Assembly: GCA_041178545.1 (NCBI GenBank)
Contig: JBEGVB010000198.1
Location: 1-29,430, forward strand
Origin: JBEATZ01 sp041178545
Lineage (GTDB): Bacteria; Planctomycetota; UBA1135; UBA2386
Length of the DNA stretch: 29,430 nt
Direction: 5' to 3'
Shown here: piece after piece, positions 1 to 7,953 of the stretch
Position numbering within the stretch: the first letter of the stretch is position 1
Layout: each line of letters opens with the position of its first letter
The notes under the pieces: generated by a model
Databases searched by the model: none
Seen by the model: only the letters and a program-made list of their open reading frames with translations
Told to the model about the DNA's origin: nothing
Position numbers and translations under genes: made by a program

Positions 1-2
1 AA

Positions 3-89
3 TGGTGCGAGAGCAGGGACTTGAACCCTGAAGGGCTTGCGCCCGCAGGTACCTAAAACCTGTGCGTCTGCCAGTTCCGCCACTCTCGC
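3..89 (-). tRNA. tRNA-Leu, anticodon UAG
   Basis: Read on the minus strand, this 87-nt stretch folds as a long-variable-arm (class II) tRNA. The acceptor stem pairs GCGAGAG with CTCTCGC, followed by discriminator A and an encoded CCA (positions 3-5). The anticodon stem CAGGT/ACCTG encloses the loop TTTAGGT, giving anticodon UAG, which reads CUA and other CUN leucine codons. The T arm contains GGTTCAAGTCC and the variable arm forms a GGGC...GCCC-type stem. The extra arm and the anticodon both agree with leucine. It is the first element in the window and is transcribed leftward, away from the lipoprotein gene at 276. Confidence 0.96.
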
Positions 90-275
90 GCGCGAACCAC
101 CGGGAACCCTGCCTTGGCCGCAGCAGTCCCTGAAGGCGCGACACTACCGGCAGATCGAGGTCAGGCAAGCCCAAGTTGGGACGGAGTGGGACCGTGCGTC
201 CCGTCCGCAGCCGTGGGGATCCGATCCCGTCCCCGTGCAGCGTGAGCACGCGCTGCGCGGGGAACCGGAGACACC

Positions 276-2678
276 ATGAACCTCACGAGCACACTTTCTT
301 CTCGCACTGCCACGGGGAGTTCTGCTCTCGCACGCACGGCTGCGCTGGCGCTGTTTGCCCTGCTGCCCGCGTGCAGCGGCGGCGGTGGCGAGTCGGCTGG
401 TGGCACGGGCGGTGGCGGCGGAACCGGCGGCGGCAGCCAGGCACCGGCCCTGTGGAGCGGTCCTTCCGAGGGCGTGAACTGGAACGGCACCAGCACGCCG
501 CTGGGACGCAGCGGTCCCACCAACCCGCTCGAGGTCGTGCAGCAGTTCACGGTGCGCAACGAGTCCAACCTCGGGCGCGTCGAGACGATCCGGGCCTCGA
601 TCCCCTTCGTCGAGGGCGACACGACCACGACCGACATGTTCTCGGTCGCGGGCTTCGCGACGAGCTGGCTCGTGCTGCAGCGCTGGGCCGACGGTTCGGT
701 GCGCGTGGCACAGGCCCAGTTCACGGACGGCCTGCAGCCTGGCCAGCTGAAGACCTACGACGTGGTGCGCAACACGCCTGCGCTCGGCGGCTCGTTCACG
801 CGCCACCCCTGGGTGGCCCAGTCGTTCTCCGAGCTTTCGCTCGGCGCCGAAGTGGCCGACACGTTCAACGTGCGCTACCGCGCCGTGCTCAACGGCGAGG
901 GCGACGTGGTGCAACAGTCGCCGCTCGTCCAGGTGCGCCGCTACCGCACGTTCCACATTGCAGTGGAGCCCAACACGGGCATCGGGCGCGACTTCCTCTC
1001 CTCGACCTTCTACGTGACCGAGTTCCGCGACACCCCGGTCGTGGTGGTGGACTGGGTGCTCGGCAACGACTACCACGGTGCCGACTCGGTCCCTGCAGGC
1101 AACCTGGACCCCAACATGCGCCCGCTCGGCGCCGTCGACGTGAACTCGGCCAGCTTCCTTGCGCGCGGCTTTGCGATCGCGCACCCGTATCGCTCGGGCG
1201 AGGAACAGGTCGGGCCGCTGACCGTCGACCCCGAGGGTTACGCGACCTGGCAGGTGCTGCAGAACTCCTGGCTGGACGACGGCCAGACGCTGCGTCGCCG
1301 CTTCGTGTTGGGCGTCGAGGACCCGACGGCCACTGCCGCGGAACTCGACGTGGTCCGCGACACGGCGGTTGCGATGGTGGTGAGCCCGGTGCTGGGCCTC
1401 GCACTGCACGAGAGCTGGGCCCTGTCCGGCGCCGCTGGCCTGATGGGCGGGCCGGTCGAGCCGCCGTCCGACGCGTGGCCGCGCGCCGAGGCCGAGTACG
1501 TCAACTGGGCAACGGCACAGCACTTCGGCCCCTTCGGTTCCCACGGTGACTTCAAGCGCACCGGGACGACCGGCACGCCGCGCAACCACCCGCTGAGCCC
1601 CGAGCTGGCGCACGCGATCCAGGCGAACCACCACCGACTGCTGGTGAAGCTGGAGCAGATGGCATGGATCCAGGCGGTGCGCCCGTACCACCTGTTTGGG
1701 CTGCGCATCGGCGCCACGCAGGACATCCTGCTGTGGGACGGCATCCCGGTCTTCCGCGGGTCGCGCGACCTGTCGCGCGAGTCGCTGGGCCGCCGTGCGC
1801 TGTGGGCCAGCGACCCGTATGCCGCCTACCGCACCCGCACGGTGGTCGGCATGAACCGCGCCCACGGCTGGGACCACTTCGACCACGAGCACTGGTCCAC
1901 GGACCTGCTCTTCGACTACTGGACCGTGAGCGGCGATGCGTGGGCGAAGGAAGAGCTTCGCCAGCTGGGCGAGACCCTCAAGGGATTGATGCGCCTGCAG
2001 GGCTACAACACGGCCACGGTGCAGGCGGTGCGTGCCGAGGGCTGGACGATGCAGAGCTTCGTGCAGGTGTACCTCGCCACCGGCGACACCACGGTCAAGG
2101 ACTACGCGTTGCGCCGCGCCCACGAGGTGATCGACGTGCAGCGCATGAAGAGCCACACGAGCCGAGCAATGGGTTTCCAGAACACCTATCCCGCGACGCT
2201 CTTCCCGGGCAACCACCGGTTCTTCATGCCGTGGCAGCACGGCGCTGCGCTGTACGGCTACCTCGCGGCGTACCGGTTCTTCCAGGACCCGCTGCTGCTG
2301 GAGATCGCCGAGGACGTGGTGCGTGCGGTCGACTACGCGTGGGTGAAGGGCTTCCAGGACTCCCGTTTCGGCTACGTGAACAACGGGCTCCGCTACTACG
2401 TCCCGGTGGAGGTCAACGGTTCGTCCGTACAGCCGGAGTCCTTCGACACGAACAGCTCGATCGGTCCGCGCTGGGGCGACTCGCCGCTCGGCGGCGCGCA
2501 CACGTTCCTGATCGTGGGCCTGCACGCCCTGGCAGAGGTCACCTCGCGCCCGACCATCCGCGACAAGGCGCTGGAGTACGGCCGCTCGCTGTTCCCCGGC
2601 AACTGGGACAACAACATGCGCTGGTCGAAGTGGCACTACTGCATGCCGCTCCGCTACGCACCCAGCGTGACCCAGTGA
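276..2678 (+). CDS. Large lipoprotein, PcRGLX/YetA-like (putative polysaccharide-active) protein
   Basis: 800 aa. The start ATG has a GGAG five bases upstream. An N-terminal signal ends in a lipobox LLPAC (Cys33), so the product should be a lipoprotein, followed by a Gly/Ser-rich tether (about 34-55). Residues ~65-180 resemble the first domain of the PcRGLX/YetA family (exo-rhamnogalacturonan lyase-like), including a W-x-DGSVR segment. The C-terminal half looks like an alpha/alpha-barrel, with the motif HGWDHFDHEHW starting near residue 530 followed by LLFDYW and SGD, similar to the conserved His/Asp patch of that family. Family membership is my recognition of the pattern and the activity is inferred: it may be a lyase, a hydrolase, or a sugar-binding protein without activity. 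It stands alone, convergent with the FAD oxidoreductase gene whose stop lies 9 bases away. No sugar transporter or other CAZyme neighbours it. Confidence 0.8.
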   Translation: MNLTSTLSSRTATGSSALARTAALALFALLPACSGGGGESAGGTGGGGGTGGGSQAPALWSGPSEGVNWNGTSTPLGRSGPTNPLEVVQQFTVRNESNLGRVETIRASIPFVEGDTTTTDMFSVAGFATSWLVLQRWADGSVRVAQAQFTDGLQPGQLKTYDVVRNTPALGGSFTRHPWVAQSFSELSLGAEVADTFNVRYRAVLNGEGDVVQQSPLVQVRRYRTFHIAVEPNTGIGRDFLSSTFYVTEFRDTPVVVVDWVLGNDYHGADSVPAGNLDPNMRPLGAVDVNSASFLARGFAIAHPYRSGEEQVGPLTVDPEGYATWQVLQNSWLDDGQTLRRRFVLGVEDPTATAAELDVVRDTAVAMVVSPVLGLALHESWALSGAAGLMGGPVEPPSDAWPRAEAEYVNWATAQHFGPFGSHGDFKRTGTTGTPRNHPLSPELAHAIQANHHRLLVKLEQMAWIQAVRPYHLFGLRIGATQDILLWDGIPVFRGSRDLSRESLGRRALWASDPYAAYRTRTVVGMNRAHGWDHFDHEHWSTDLLFDYWTVSGDAWAKEELRQLGETLKGLMRLQGYNTATVQAVRAEGWTMQSFVQVYLATGDTTVKDYALRRAHEVIDVQRMKSHTSRAMGFQNTYPATLFPGNHRFFMPWQHGAALYGYLAAYRFFQDPLLLEIAEDVVRAVDYAWVKGFQDSRFGYVNNGLRYYVPVEVNGSSVQPESFDTNSSIGPRWGDSPLGGAHTFLIVGLHALAEVTSRPTIRDKALEYGRSLFPGNWDNNMRWSKWHYCMPLRYAPSVTQ

Positions 2679-2687
2679 CGGACAGCC

Positions 2688-3995
2688 TCACGCACGTGCG
2701 GTGAGATCGGCAGCGGCCCGGTCGGCGAGTGCGATGCACTCGTCGTTGTTGAGCACGCAGCCAGGCAGCTGGGCGTGGTTGACGCAGTGGATGCGTCCCG
2801 GCACGACGGTGCTCGGGGGGGCCGTGGGCGGCATGCCCGTCACCGGCACCGGCTGGATCCAGCGGGTGCGGTGCACGCGCACGGAGCGCAACCATCCTGC
2901 TGCCGCGGCTGCCGGGTACACGAGCCGGAGGTCGACGAGTGCGCGACCTGCCAACTGGTCGTCGGTCTGGTCGAGCACTGCACTGTCGGCGGCTGCATAG
3001 CGCGGCAGGTAGACGAGGCTCGAACCGTTGCAGCGGGTGGTGCCGATGATCCTGCTCGTCTCCAGGATCCCGGTGACCGCGAGCCGGTCGTCGCACAGGT
3101 TGGTCACGTACCCAGGCGCCAGTGGGGTCCTGCCCGTCACCACCGTGCAGGCCACACCGAGGTAGGGGGTCGCGCGCAATCGTGCTGCGACGCGGTGGTC
3201 GAGGTCGGGCAGCACGTCGGCAAGGTGGGGGTTGGGCAGCGTGCACACCACGCGGTCGAAGCGTTCCGTGCCGCGTGCATGGACGACGGCGACGTCGCGG
3301 GCTGCTGCATCGTGGCGCGCCTCCAGCACGCGCGTTGCCGTCCGCAACTGCACGCCGCGTGTGCGCAGTGCGGCACACAGGCGGTCGAGGACGACTGCAT
3401 ACCCTCCGTCGACGAAACCGAACCGGTCGGAACCGCCCGCCCGACGCGCGGTGGCGAGCCTGCGGAGTGTCGCGTGGACGAAGCGTGCGGAGGCACGCGG
3501 CGCGAGGTCGCCCAACTTGGCTCGCAGCAGGTGGCGCCACATGCGGTCCCACGCCTCGCGCCCGCACCGTGCAGTGAGCCAGTCGGCAGCGCTGGTGCCG
3601 TCCAGCTCGGCATCGGTTGCAGGGGCAGAGGCGCGCAGTGCCAGCATGCCCAGGCGCAGCTTGGCCAACAGGCCCATGCCGGGCAGCCGCAGCAGGTCGA
3701 GCGGGCCCTGCATCGGGTGCACGGCTCCCGCCATCCAGACGGAGGCCACGGTTGGCACCCAGTGCACCGAGTCCGCGAGTCCGAGCTGGCCCAGCAGGCC
3801 GAGCAGGCTCCGGTCCTGGGGCGCGACCACGTGGTAGAAGCGGTCCCAGCGGAACCCGTCGAAGTCGGCAGCCACCGAGTTGCCGCCGAGCTCGGTCGCG
3901 GCGTCGAACACCGTGACGGCATCGCCTGCCTCCGCGAGCCGCAGGGCCAGCGTGAGGCCGGTGATGCCGCCGCCCAGCACGGCGGTGCGGTTCAC
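2688..3995 (-). CDS. FAD-dependent oxidoreductase (amine oxidase / protoporphyrinogen oxidase-like)
   Basis: 435 aa from the GTG at 3995, which overlaps the upstream acetyltransferase stop as GTGA; a longer reading frame upstream lacks family similarity. The N-terminus is a Rossmann FAD-binding fold: GGGITG at residues 8-13 after beta-1, an acidic residue (Asp31) ending beta-2, and LGGNS at 37-41. The C-terminus returns to a dinucleotide-fold segment near GCVLNN. The architecture matches flavin amine oxidase/PPOX-like proteins often found in surface-polysaccharide clusters, where some act on nucleotide or lipid-linked sugars (compare UDP-galactopyranose mutase). As the last gene of the nucleotide-sugar operon it probably acts in the same surface-glycan pathway, but the substrate cannot be read from the sequence. 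Confidence 0.85.
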   Translation of the reverse strand: MNRTAVLGGGITGLTLALRLAEAGDAVTVFDAATELGGNSVAADFDGFRWDRFYHVVAPQDRSLLGLLGQLGLADSVHWVPTVASVWMAGAVHPMQGPLDLLRLPGMGLLAKLRLGMLALRASAPATDAELDGTSAADWLTARCGREAWDRMWRHLLRAKLGDLAPRASARFVHATLRRLATARRAGGSDRFGFVDGGYAVVLDRLCAALRTRGVQLRTATRVLEARHDAAARDVAVVHARGTERFDRVVCTLPNPHLADVLPDLDHRVAARLRATPYLGVACTVVTGRTPLAPGYVTNLCDDRLAVTGILETSRIIGTTRCNGSSLVYLPRYAAADSAVLDQTDDQLAGRALVDLRLVYPAAAAAGWLRSVRVHRTRWIQPVPVTGMPPTAPPSTVVPGRIHCVNHAQLPGCVLNNDECIALADRAAADLTARA

Positions 3996-4597
3996 GTGCG
4001 CGGCGGCCACGCGACGTCCCTGCCGCACTCGCAGGTGTAGACGCCGGGCTCGGGGTGGGCCGCGCCGTCCCTCAGCTGCAGCACCGGCTTGCCGCACCGG
4101 CAGACGAGTCCACGCATGCGCGCCGGGTTGCCGAGCACCAGCGCGTTGGGCGGGACGTCACGGGTCACCACGCTGCCCATGCCCACCATGCAGAACTCAC
4201 CGAGGGTGAGACCGGGGCCGATCGTGCAGTTGGCACCGATGGTCGCGCCGCGGCACACGCGCGTCGCCAAGGTGTGCTCGGTGGGTGCGCTGGTGGCGAG
4301 CTCCCGCAACTCCGGGTCGGTTGCGCGCGGGAACACGTCGTTGGTGAACACCGTGTGTGCCGCCACCATCACGCCGTCCTCGATGGTGACCCCTGCGCAC
4401 ACGTAGACACATGCATTGAGCTTCACCATGTCGCCGACCACGACGTCGTAGGCGACGTAGGTCTTCTCGCCCACGATGCAGTTCCTGCCGATGCGGGCGC
4501 CGCGCCGGATGTGCACCGAGTCCCACACCGAGGTGCCCTCGCCGAGCGTGACTCCTGCCTCGACGAGTGCCGTGGGATGGATGCGGGTCTCGGCCAT
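3992..4597 (-). CDS. Left-handed beta-helix acetyltransferase (WbpD/WlbB-like) with a C-terminal Cys-pair tail
   Basis: 201 aa. Residues ~5-160 are hexapeptide repeats of the left-handed beta-helix acyltransferase class. The order and features (TSVWDSVHIRRGA near the start, GEKTYVAYDV, HTVFTND near 81-87, GNPAR at 156-160) match the WbpD/WlbB type, which N-acetylates the 3-amino group of a UDP-2-acetamido-3-amino-uronate using acetyl-CoA. After the helix comes a 40-residue tail with two CxC pairs (Cys166/168 and Cys189/191) that looks like a small zinc ribbon. The gene follows the dehydrogenase by 20 bases and overlaps the next gene by 4 bases (GTGA), so it sits inside an operon with the two other enzymes of that sugar route. 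The fold is certain; the exact substrate is inferred from context. Confidence 0.92.
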   Translation of the reverse strand: MAETRIHPTALVEAGVTLGEGTSVWDSVHIRRGARIGRNCIVGEKTYVAYDVVVGDMVKLNACVYVCAGVTIEDGVMVAAHTVFTNDVFPRATDPELRELATSAPTEHTLATRVCRGATIGANCTIGPGLTLGEFCMVGMGSVVTRDVPPNALVLGNPARMRGLVCRCGKPVLQLRDGAAHPEPGVYTCECGRDVAWPPRT

Positions 4598-4617
4598 GGC
4601 TCGATCCTACCTTGCAG

Positions 4618-5625
4618 TCACGCGGTTCCGTCCACGTCCACGTCCTGCCAGCAGTGGTCGCGGGCCGAACGGTAGGCTGCCTCGACCACGAGCACCGAGG
4701 CGATGGCATCGGTGGCGCCGATGCGCGGGGTGCGGCGATCCGTCACCACTGCGGCAAAGTCCTCCAGTTGTGCGCGGAAGGCTCCCACCTTGTCGTAGCC
4801 GGACCCGAAGGGCGTCCACTCGCGCTCGCCCTCGCGCTTCAGTCGGGACGACTTCCAGCCGACCTCGAGGGTGCCCTTGTCACCGTAGAGGCGCACATAG
4901 GAGGGCACCTCCTTGGTGAGGCTCCACGAGAGGTCGACGGAGCCCACGGCGCCGTTGGCACTCTCGAAGAGGAGGCGCGCCGTGTCCTCGACGGGGATCG
5001 GCTGCACCTTGCGCCCGAACTGGGCGGCGACGCGGCGGATGGGGCCCATCAGGTATCGGGCGATGTCGACCGAGTGGCTGCCGTTGTCGACCAGGACGCC
5101 GCCGCCGGCCATGGCCGGGTCGCTGTTCCAGCGGCGCGTCATGTCCACCTTGGAACAGAACACGTTCTCGTACAGCAGCAGGGTGCCGATCGCTCCCTCG
5201 TCGAGGAGCTGACGGGCCCGCAGCATGTCCGGCGTGTAGCGGAACTTGGAGCCCATCATCAGCACGCGGCCGTGCTGTCGCGAGGCAGCCACCATGCGTC
5301 GCGCGGCTTCGCCCGACACGGCAAGCGGCTTCTCGCACAGCACGTGGATTCCTGCCGCCATCAGCTGCACGGCAAGTGCCTCGTGGGAGACCGGCGGTGT
5401 CAGCACGAGTGCTGCATCCACGGTGAGCCCGGCAGCGCGCGCCATGAGCAACTCCTCGACCGTTGCGAACGGTGCCACGTCCGGGCCGCACAGGGTGCGA
5501 CGGGCGGGGTCGGTGTCGACGGCCGCCACCAGCCGCGTGCCGGCGAGGCCGTGCAGCGCCTGCAGGTACGCACCGGCGATGCCGCCGCAGCCCACGAGGG
5601 CGAGTTGCAGCACGCGATCAGCCAT
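4618..5625 (-). CDS. Gfo/Idh/MocA-family sugar-nucleotide dehydrogenase (WlbA/WbpB-like)
   Basis: 335 aa. An N-terminal NAD(P) Rossmann domain carries GCGGIAG at residues 12-18. The hallmark EKP is at 98-100, with Lys99 the likely catalytic or cofactor-contacting lysine. The C-terminal alpha/beta domain holds DNGSHSVD (about 180-187), supplying the conserved Asp/His. In the Wlb/Wbp pathway such an enzyme oxidises C3 of UDP-N-acetylglucosaminuronate to the 3-keto sugar, which the aminotransferase then aminates. Its ATG lies within the last codons of the upstream fusion gene (8-base overlap), implying translational coupling to that aminotransferase. Family assignment is firm; the substrate is inferred from the aminotransferase and acetyltransferase neighbours. 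Myo-inositol or other sugar dehydrogenase activity is the main alternative. Confidence 0.92.
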   Translation of the reverse strand: MADRVLQLALVGCGGIAGAYLQALHGLAGTRLVAAVDTDPARRTLCGPDVAPFATVEELLMARAAGLTVDAALVLTPPVSHEALAVQLMAAGIHVLCEKPLAVSGEAARRMVAASRQHGRVLMMGSKFRYTPDMLRARQLLDEGAIGTLLLYENVFCSKVDMTRRWNSDPAMAGGGVLVDNGSHSVDIARYLMGPIRRVAAQFGRKVQPIPVEDTARLLFESANGAVGSVDLSWSLTKEVPSYVRLYGDKGTLEVGWKSSRLKREGEREWTPFGSGYDKVGAFRAQLEDFAAVVTDRRTPRIGATDAIASVLVVEAAYRSARDHCWQDVDVDGTA

Positions 5626-7801
5626 GGCGCAGCGCCTCGGCCTCGGACCGGATCACCTCTGCCACGTGGGCCACGTGGTCGCGCGTGTAGAGCTCGTTGA
5701 CGGGCAGCACGATGACGCTCTCGAGCGCGGCAACCGCACCCGGGTAGTCCTTGCGGTGGAACAGCGGCTGCGGCTGGTCGCGGCGCGGGTTGTGCTGCAA
5801 CGGCATCCAACTGACCGGGGACGCGGACCAGTCCTGGAACAACTGGCACTCGAAGGCAGGTTTCTGGATGTAGCGGGGCACGCAGAACACGCCGCGGTCG
5901 CGCATGCGCTTGCCGAGGGCCACTGCGCCACCCTGGATGCTGCTCGCGTCGACGAAGAACGCGTACTTCCACCACGAGTGCCTGCCGCCCTCGGGGTCGC
6001 GGGGCAGCACGAGGCCGCGTACGTCGGCCAGTGCGGCACTGATGGCGGCCGCGACCTCGCGACGCCGCTGGACGACCCACTCGAGCTTGCGCAGCTGGGC
6101 GAGTGCCACGGCACCCTGCAGCTCGGTCATGCGGTAGTTGGGCGCGGGGAACACGTGGTCGGGCTTCGGGTCGCCGTAGCCCCAGGCCTTGTTGACGAAC
6201 AGCGTGACGCGGCGCGCCACGTCGGCATCGTCGGTGGTGACCATGCCGCCCTCGCCGGTGGTCATGTGCTTGCCCTGCTGCAGCGACCACGTGGCGATCA
6301 TGCCCCGCGTGCCGGGGCGCCCTGCCTTCTCCTCGCACAGGAACGCCTGTGCCATGTCCTCGACCACCCAGAGGCCGCGACGGCAGGCGAGCTCGAGGAT
6401 CGGTTGCAGGTCGACGGGCATGCCGAAGAGCGGCGTGACGACGATGGCGCGCGTGCGCTCCGTGAGCACGCGCTCGACGGTCTCGGCGGTCACGTTGATC
6501 GTGCGCGGGTCGACGTCGGCGAACACGGGCACGCCACCCTCGTAGAGGATGGGGGTGATCGCACCCATGTCGGTGATGGGCGTGGTGACCACCTCGTCGC
6601 CGGCACGGAGCCCGAGGGCAGCAATGGCGCAGTGCACGGCAGCGGAGCCGCTTGCACAGGCGATGGCGTGCTTGCGGCCCATGGCTGCAGCGAACTCGCG
6701 CTCGAGGCGCGTCACCATGGTGCCGCGCGTCGAGTTGAGGGTGCCGCTGCGGATCGCGCGCGAGACGAGTTCGACCTCCTCGGCGCCGAGCGTGCGACCG
6801 CTTGCATCGCCGTCGCTGGGGAGCGTCGGCGCCGCCGGCACCGGGGCTGCGGCGGTGGCTGCGGACACCGTGGTCCTCGCGAGCAGGTCCACCAAGACGG
6901 CGAGCACGGCCGCAGGCCCGGTCGGCGGTGCAGTGGGAGGTGCAACCGTTGCTGGGCGCGCGAGCAGGACCTCTGCCGCGCGGGCGAGGGCTGCAGGCTC
7001 GTGGCCTGCGCATGCGGCCCTGCCGGTGTCGAGCAGGTCGGGGCGCGCACAGCCGTCGCCCACGGCAACGACCGGCACGCCCAGCAGGTGGCCTTCTTCC
7101 ATGGCACCAGCGTCGTCCGTGAACAGCACCCTTGCTGCCGCGACTGCGTCGAGGCGCTGCGCGAACGGTGCGTCCGGTCGCGCGTGGGCCACGGCAAGCC
7201 CGAGGGTGCGCGCTGCCTGTTCGCAGGCGGCCAGCAGGCGCACGCGGTCTGGGCCGGTCAGCAGCAAGAGGGCGCCGGTGCCGGGTCGGGTGCGTGCCCC
7301 GCCCGGCGTTGGCAGGGTGCTGCCCACGAGCCGGATGCCCGCTGCAGGGAAGCCCTCGCGCAGCAGGTTGAGTTCCTGCTCCCGGGACGGGGCGCACCAT
7401 GCGCTGCAGGCCTGGTCCACCAACCGCTCTGCGCGGTCGTGGGCACGCGTCGCGCCATGGCGGCGCACGCCGGCACCGAGGCGCACCACCGCGAGGCCCA
7501 GTTCGGCGGCAGCGAGTGCAGAGGCAAGGCACGGAGTCGTTGCACCCTGCAGGACCACCGCATCCGGTGCCGCGCCGCGCAGGCCCGTGGTGAGTGCCGC
7601 GACCCAGCCAGCAAGGGAGTCGTCCGTCCGTGGGGCGGCAGCGAGGACCGCTGCAGGGCCACCGGCCAGCTGCCACGGGTCGGTCTCGCGGCATGCCGCC
7701 AGCAGCACGACCTCGTGGGCCGCGGCGCGGACTGCCTCCACCACGGGCAGCAGACGGGCCGCCTCAGGGGCGGAGGACGCAACGAAACAGGTGCGGGCCA
7801 A
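5618..7801 (-). CDS. Fusion: degenerate UDP-GlcNAc 2-epimerase-like domain + DegT/DnrJ/EryC1 aminotransferase
   Basis: 727 aa from a TTG start at 7801; a stop codon lies in frame 14 codons upstream and TTG is the only start that keeps the first beta strand. Residues ~1-310 follow the pattern of non-hydrolysing UDP-GlcNAc 2-epimerases (APEAARLLPVV, NLLREGFP, TDDAGAMEEG, LGVPVVAV), but catalytic positions are altered: the HGDT motif reads QGAT (residue 87), VEAG reads LGAG (109), and the HR-x-EN motif is missing. A Pro/Ala-rich linker (about 311-335) leads to a complete DegT-type PLP aminotransferase (about 336-727), with SGSAAVH at 384-390, an EDMAQAF motif (Asp482 to the pyridine nitrogen) and Lys511 in QQGKHMTTGEGG as the Schiff-base lysine. 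As first gene of the operon it should supply the 3-amino group to the sugar oxidised by the dehydrogenase. The epimerase-like part may bind substrate or act as a scaffold. Confidence 0.9.
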   Translation of the reverse strand: MARTCFVASSAPEAARLLPVVEAVRAAAHEVVLLAACRETDPWQLAGGPAAVLAAAPRTDDSLAGWVAALTTGLRGAAPDAVVLQGATTPCLASALAAAELGLAVVRLGAGVRRHGATRAHDRAERLVDQACSAWCAPSREQELNLLREGFPAAGIRLVGSTLPTPGGARTRPGTGALLLLTGPDRVRLLAACEQAARTLGLAVAHARPDAPFAQRLDAVAAARVLFTDDAGAMEEGHLLGVPVVAVGDGCARPDLLDTGRAACAGHEPAALARAAEVLLARPATVAPPTAPPTGPAAVLAVLVDLLARTTVSAATAAAPVPAAPTLPSDGDASGRTLGAEEVELVSRAIRSGTLNSTRGTMVTRLEREFAAAMGRKHAIACASGSAAVHCAIAALGLRAGDEVVTTPITDMGAITPILYEGGVPVFADVDPRTINVTAETVERVLTERTRAIVVTPLFGMPVDLQPILELACRRGLWVVEDMAQAFLCEEKAGRPGTRGMIATWSLQQGKHMTTGEGGMVTTDDADVARRVTLFVNKAWGYGDPKPDHVFPAPNYRMTELQGAVALAQLRKLEWVVQRRREVAAAISAALADVRGLVLPRDPEGGRHSWWKYAFFVDASSIQGGAVALGKRMRDRGVFCVPRYIQKPAFECQLFQDWSASPVSWMPLQHNPRRDQPQPLFHRKDYPGAVAALESVIVLPVNELYTRDHVAHVAEVIRSEAEALRHG

Positions 7802-7953
7802 GCGGTTGGGCGTGGGAGGTTCGGGGCGGCGCGACAGTCTGCCCTACAAGTGGAGTGGATGCGAGCCTCGGCGGGGTGCCGTGCACCCGCCCGGGCTCAT
7901 CCCCGGGGCGGCATGCAGAGTCGTCGGTGGCACCGTGCGTTCCTGCTACAGCC

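Noticed and set aside
216..228. Palindrome GGGATC-C-GATCCC upstream of the lipoprotein gene
   Set aside because: Short dyads are common in such GC-rich DNA, there is no promoter match around it, and nothing ties it to a regulator.
144..2636. Open frame of 830 codons on the minus strand opposite the PcRGLX-like lipoprotein
   Set aside because: Its translation is Arg/His/Val/Ala-rich with no motif, as expected of an antisense frame in high-GC coding DNA; the plus-strand frame has a signal peptide, lipobox and family features.
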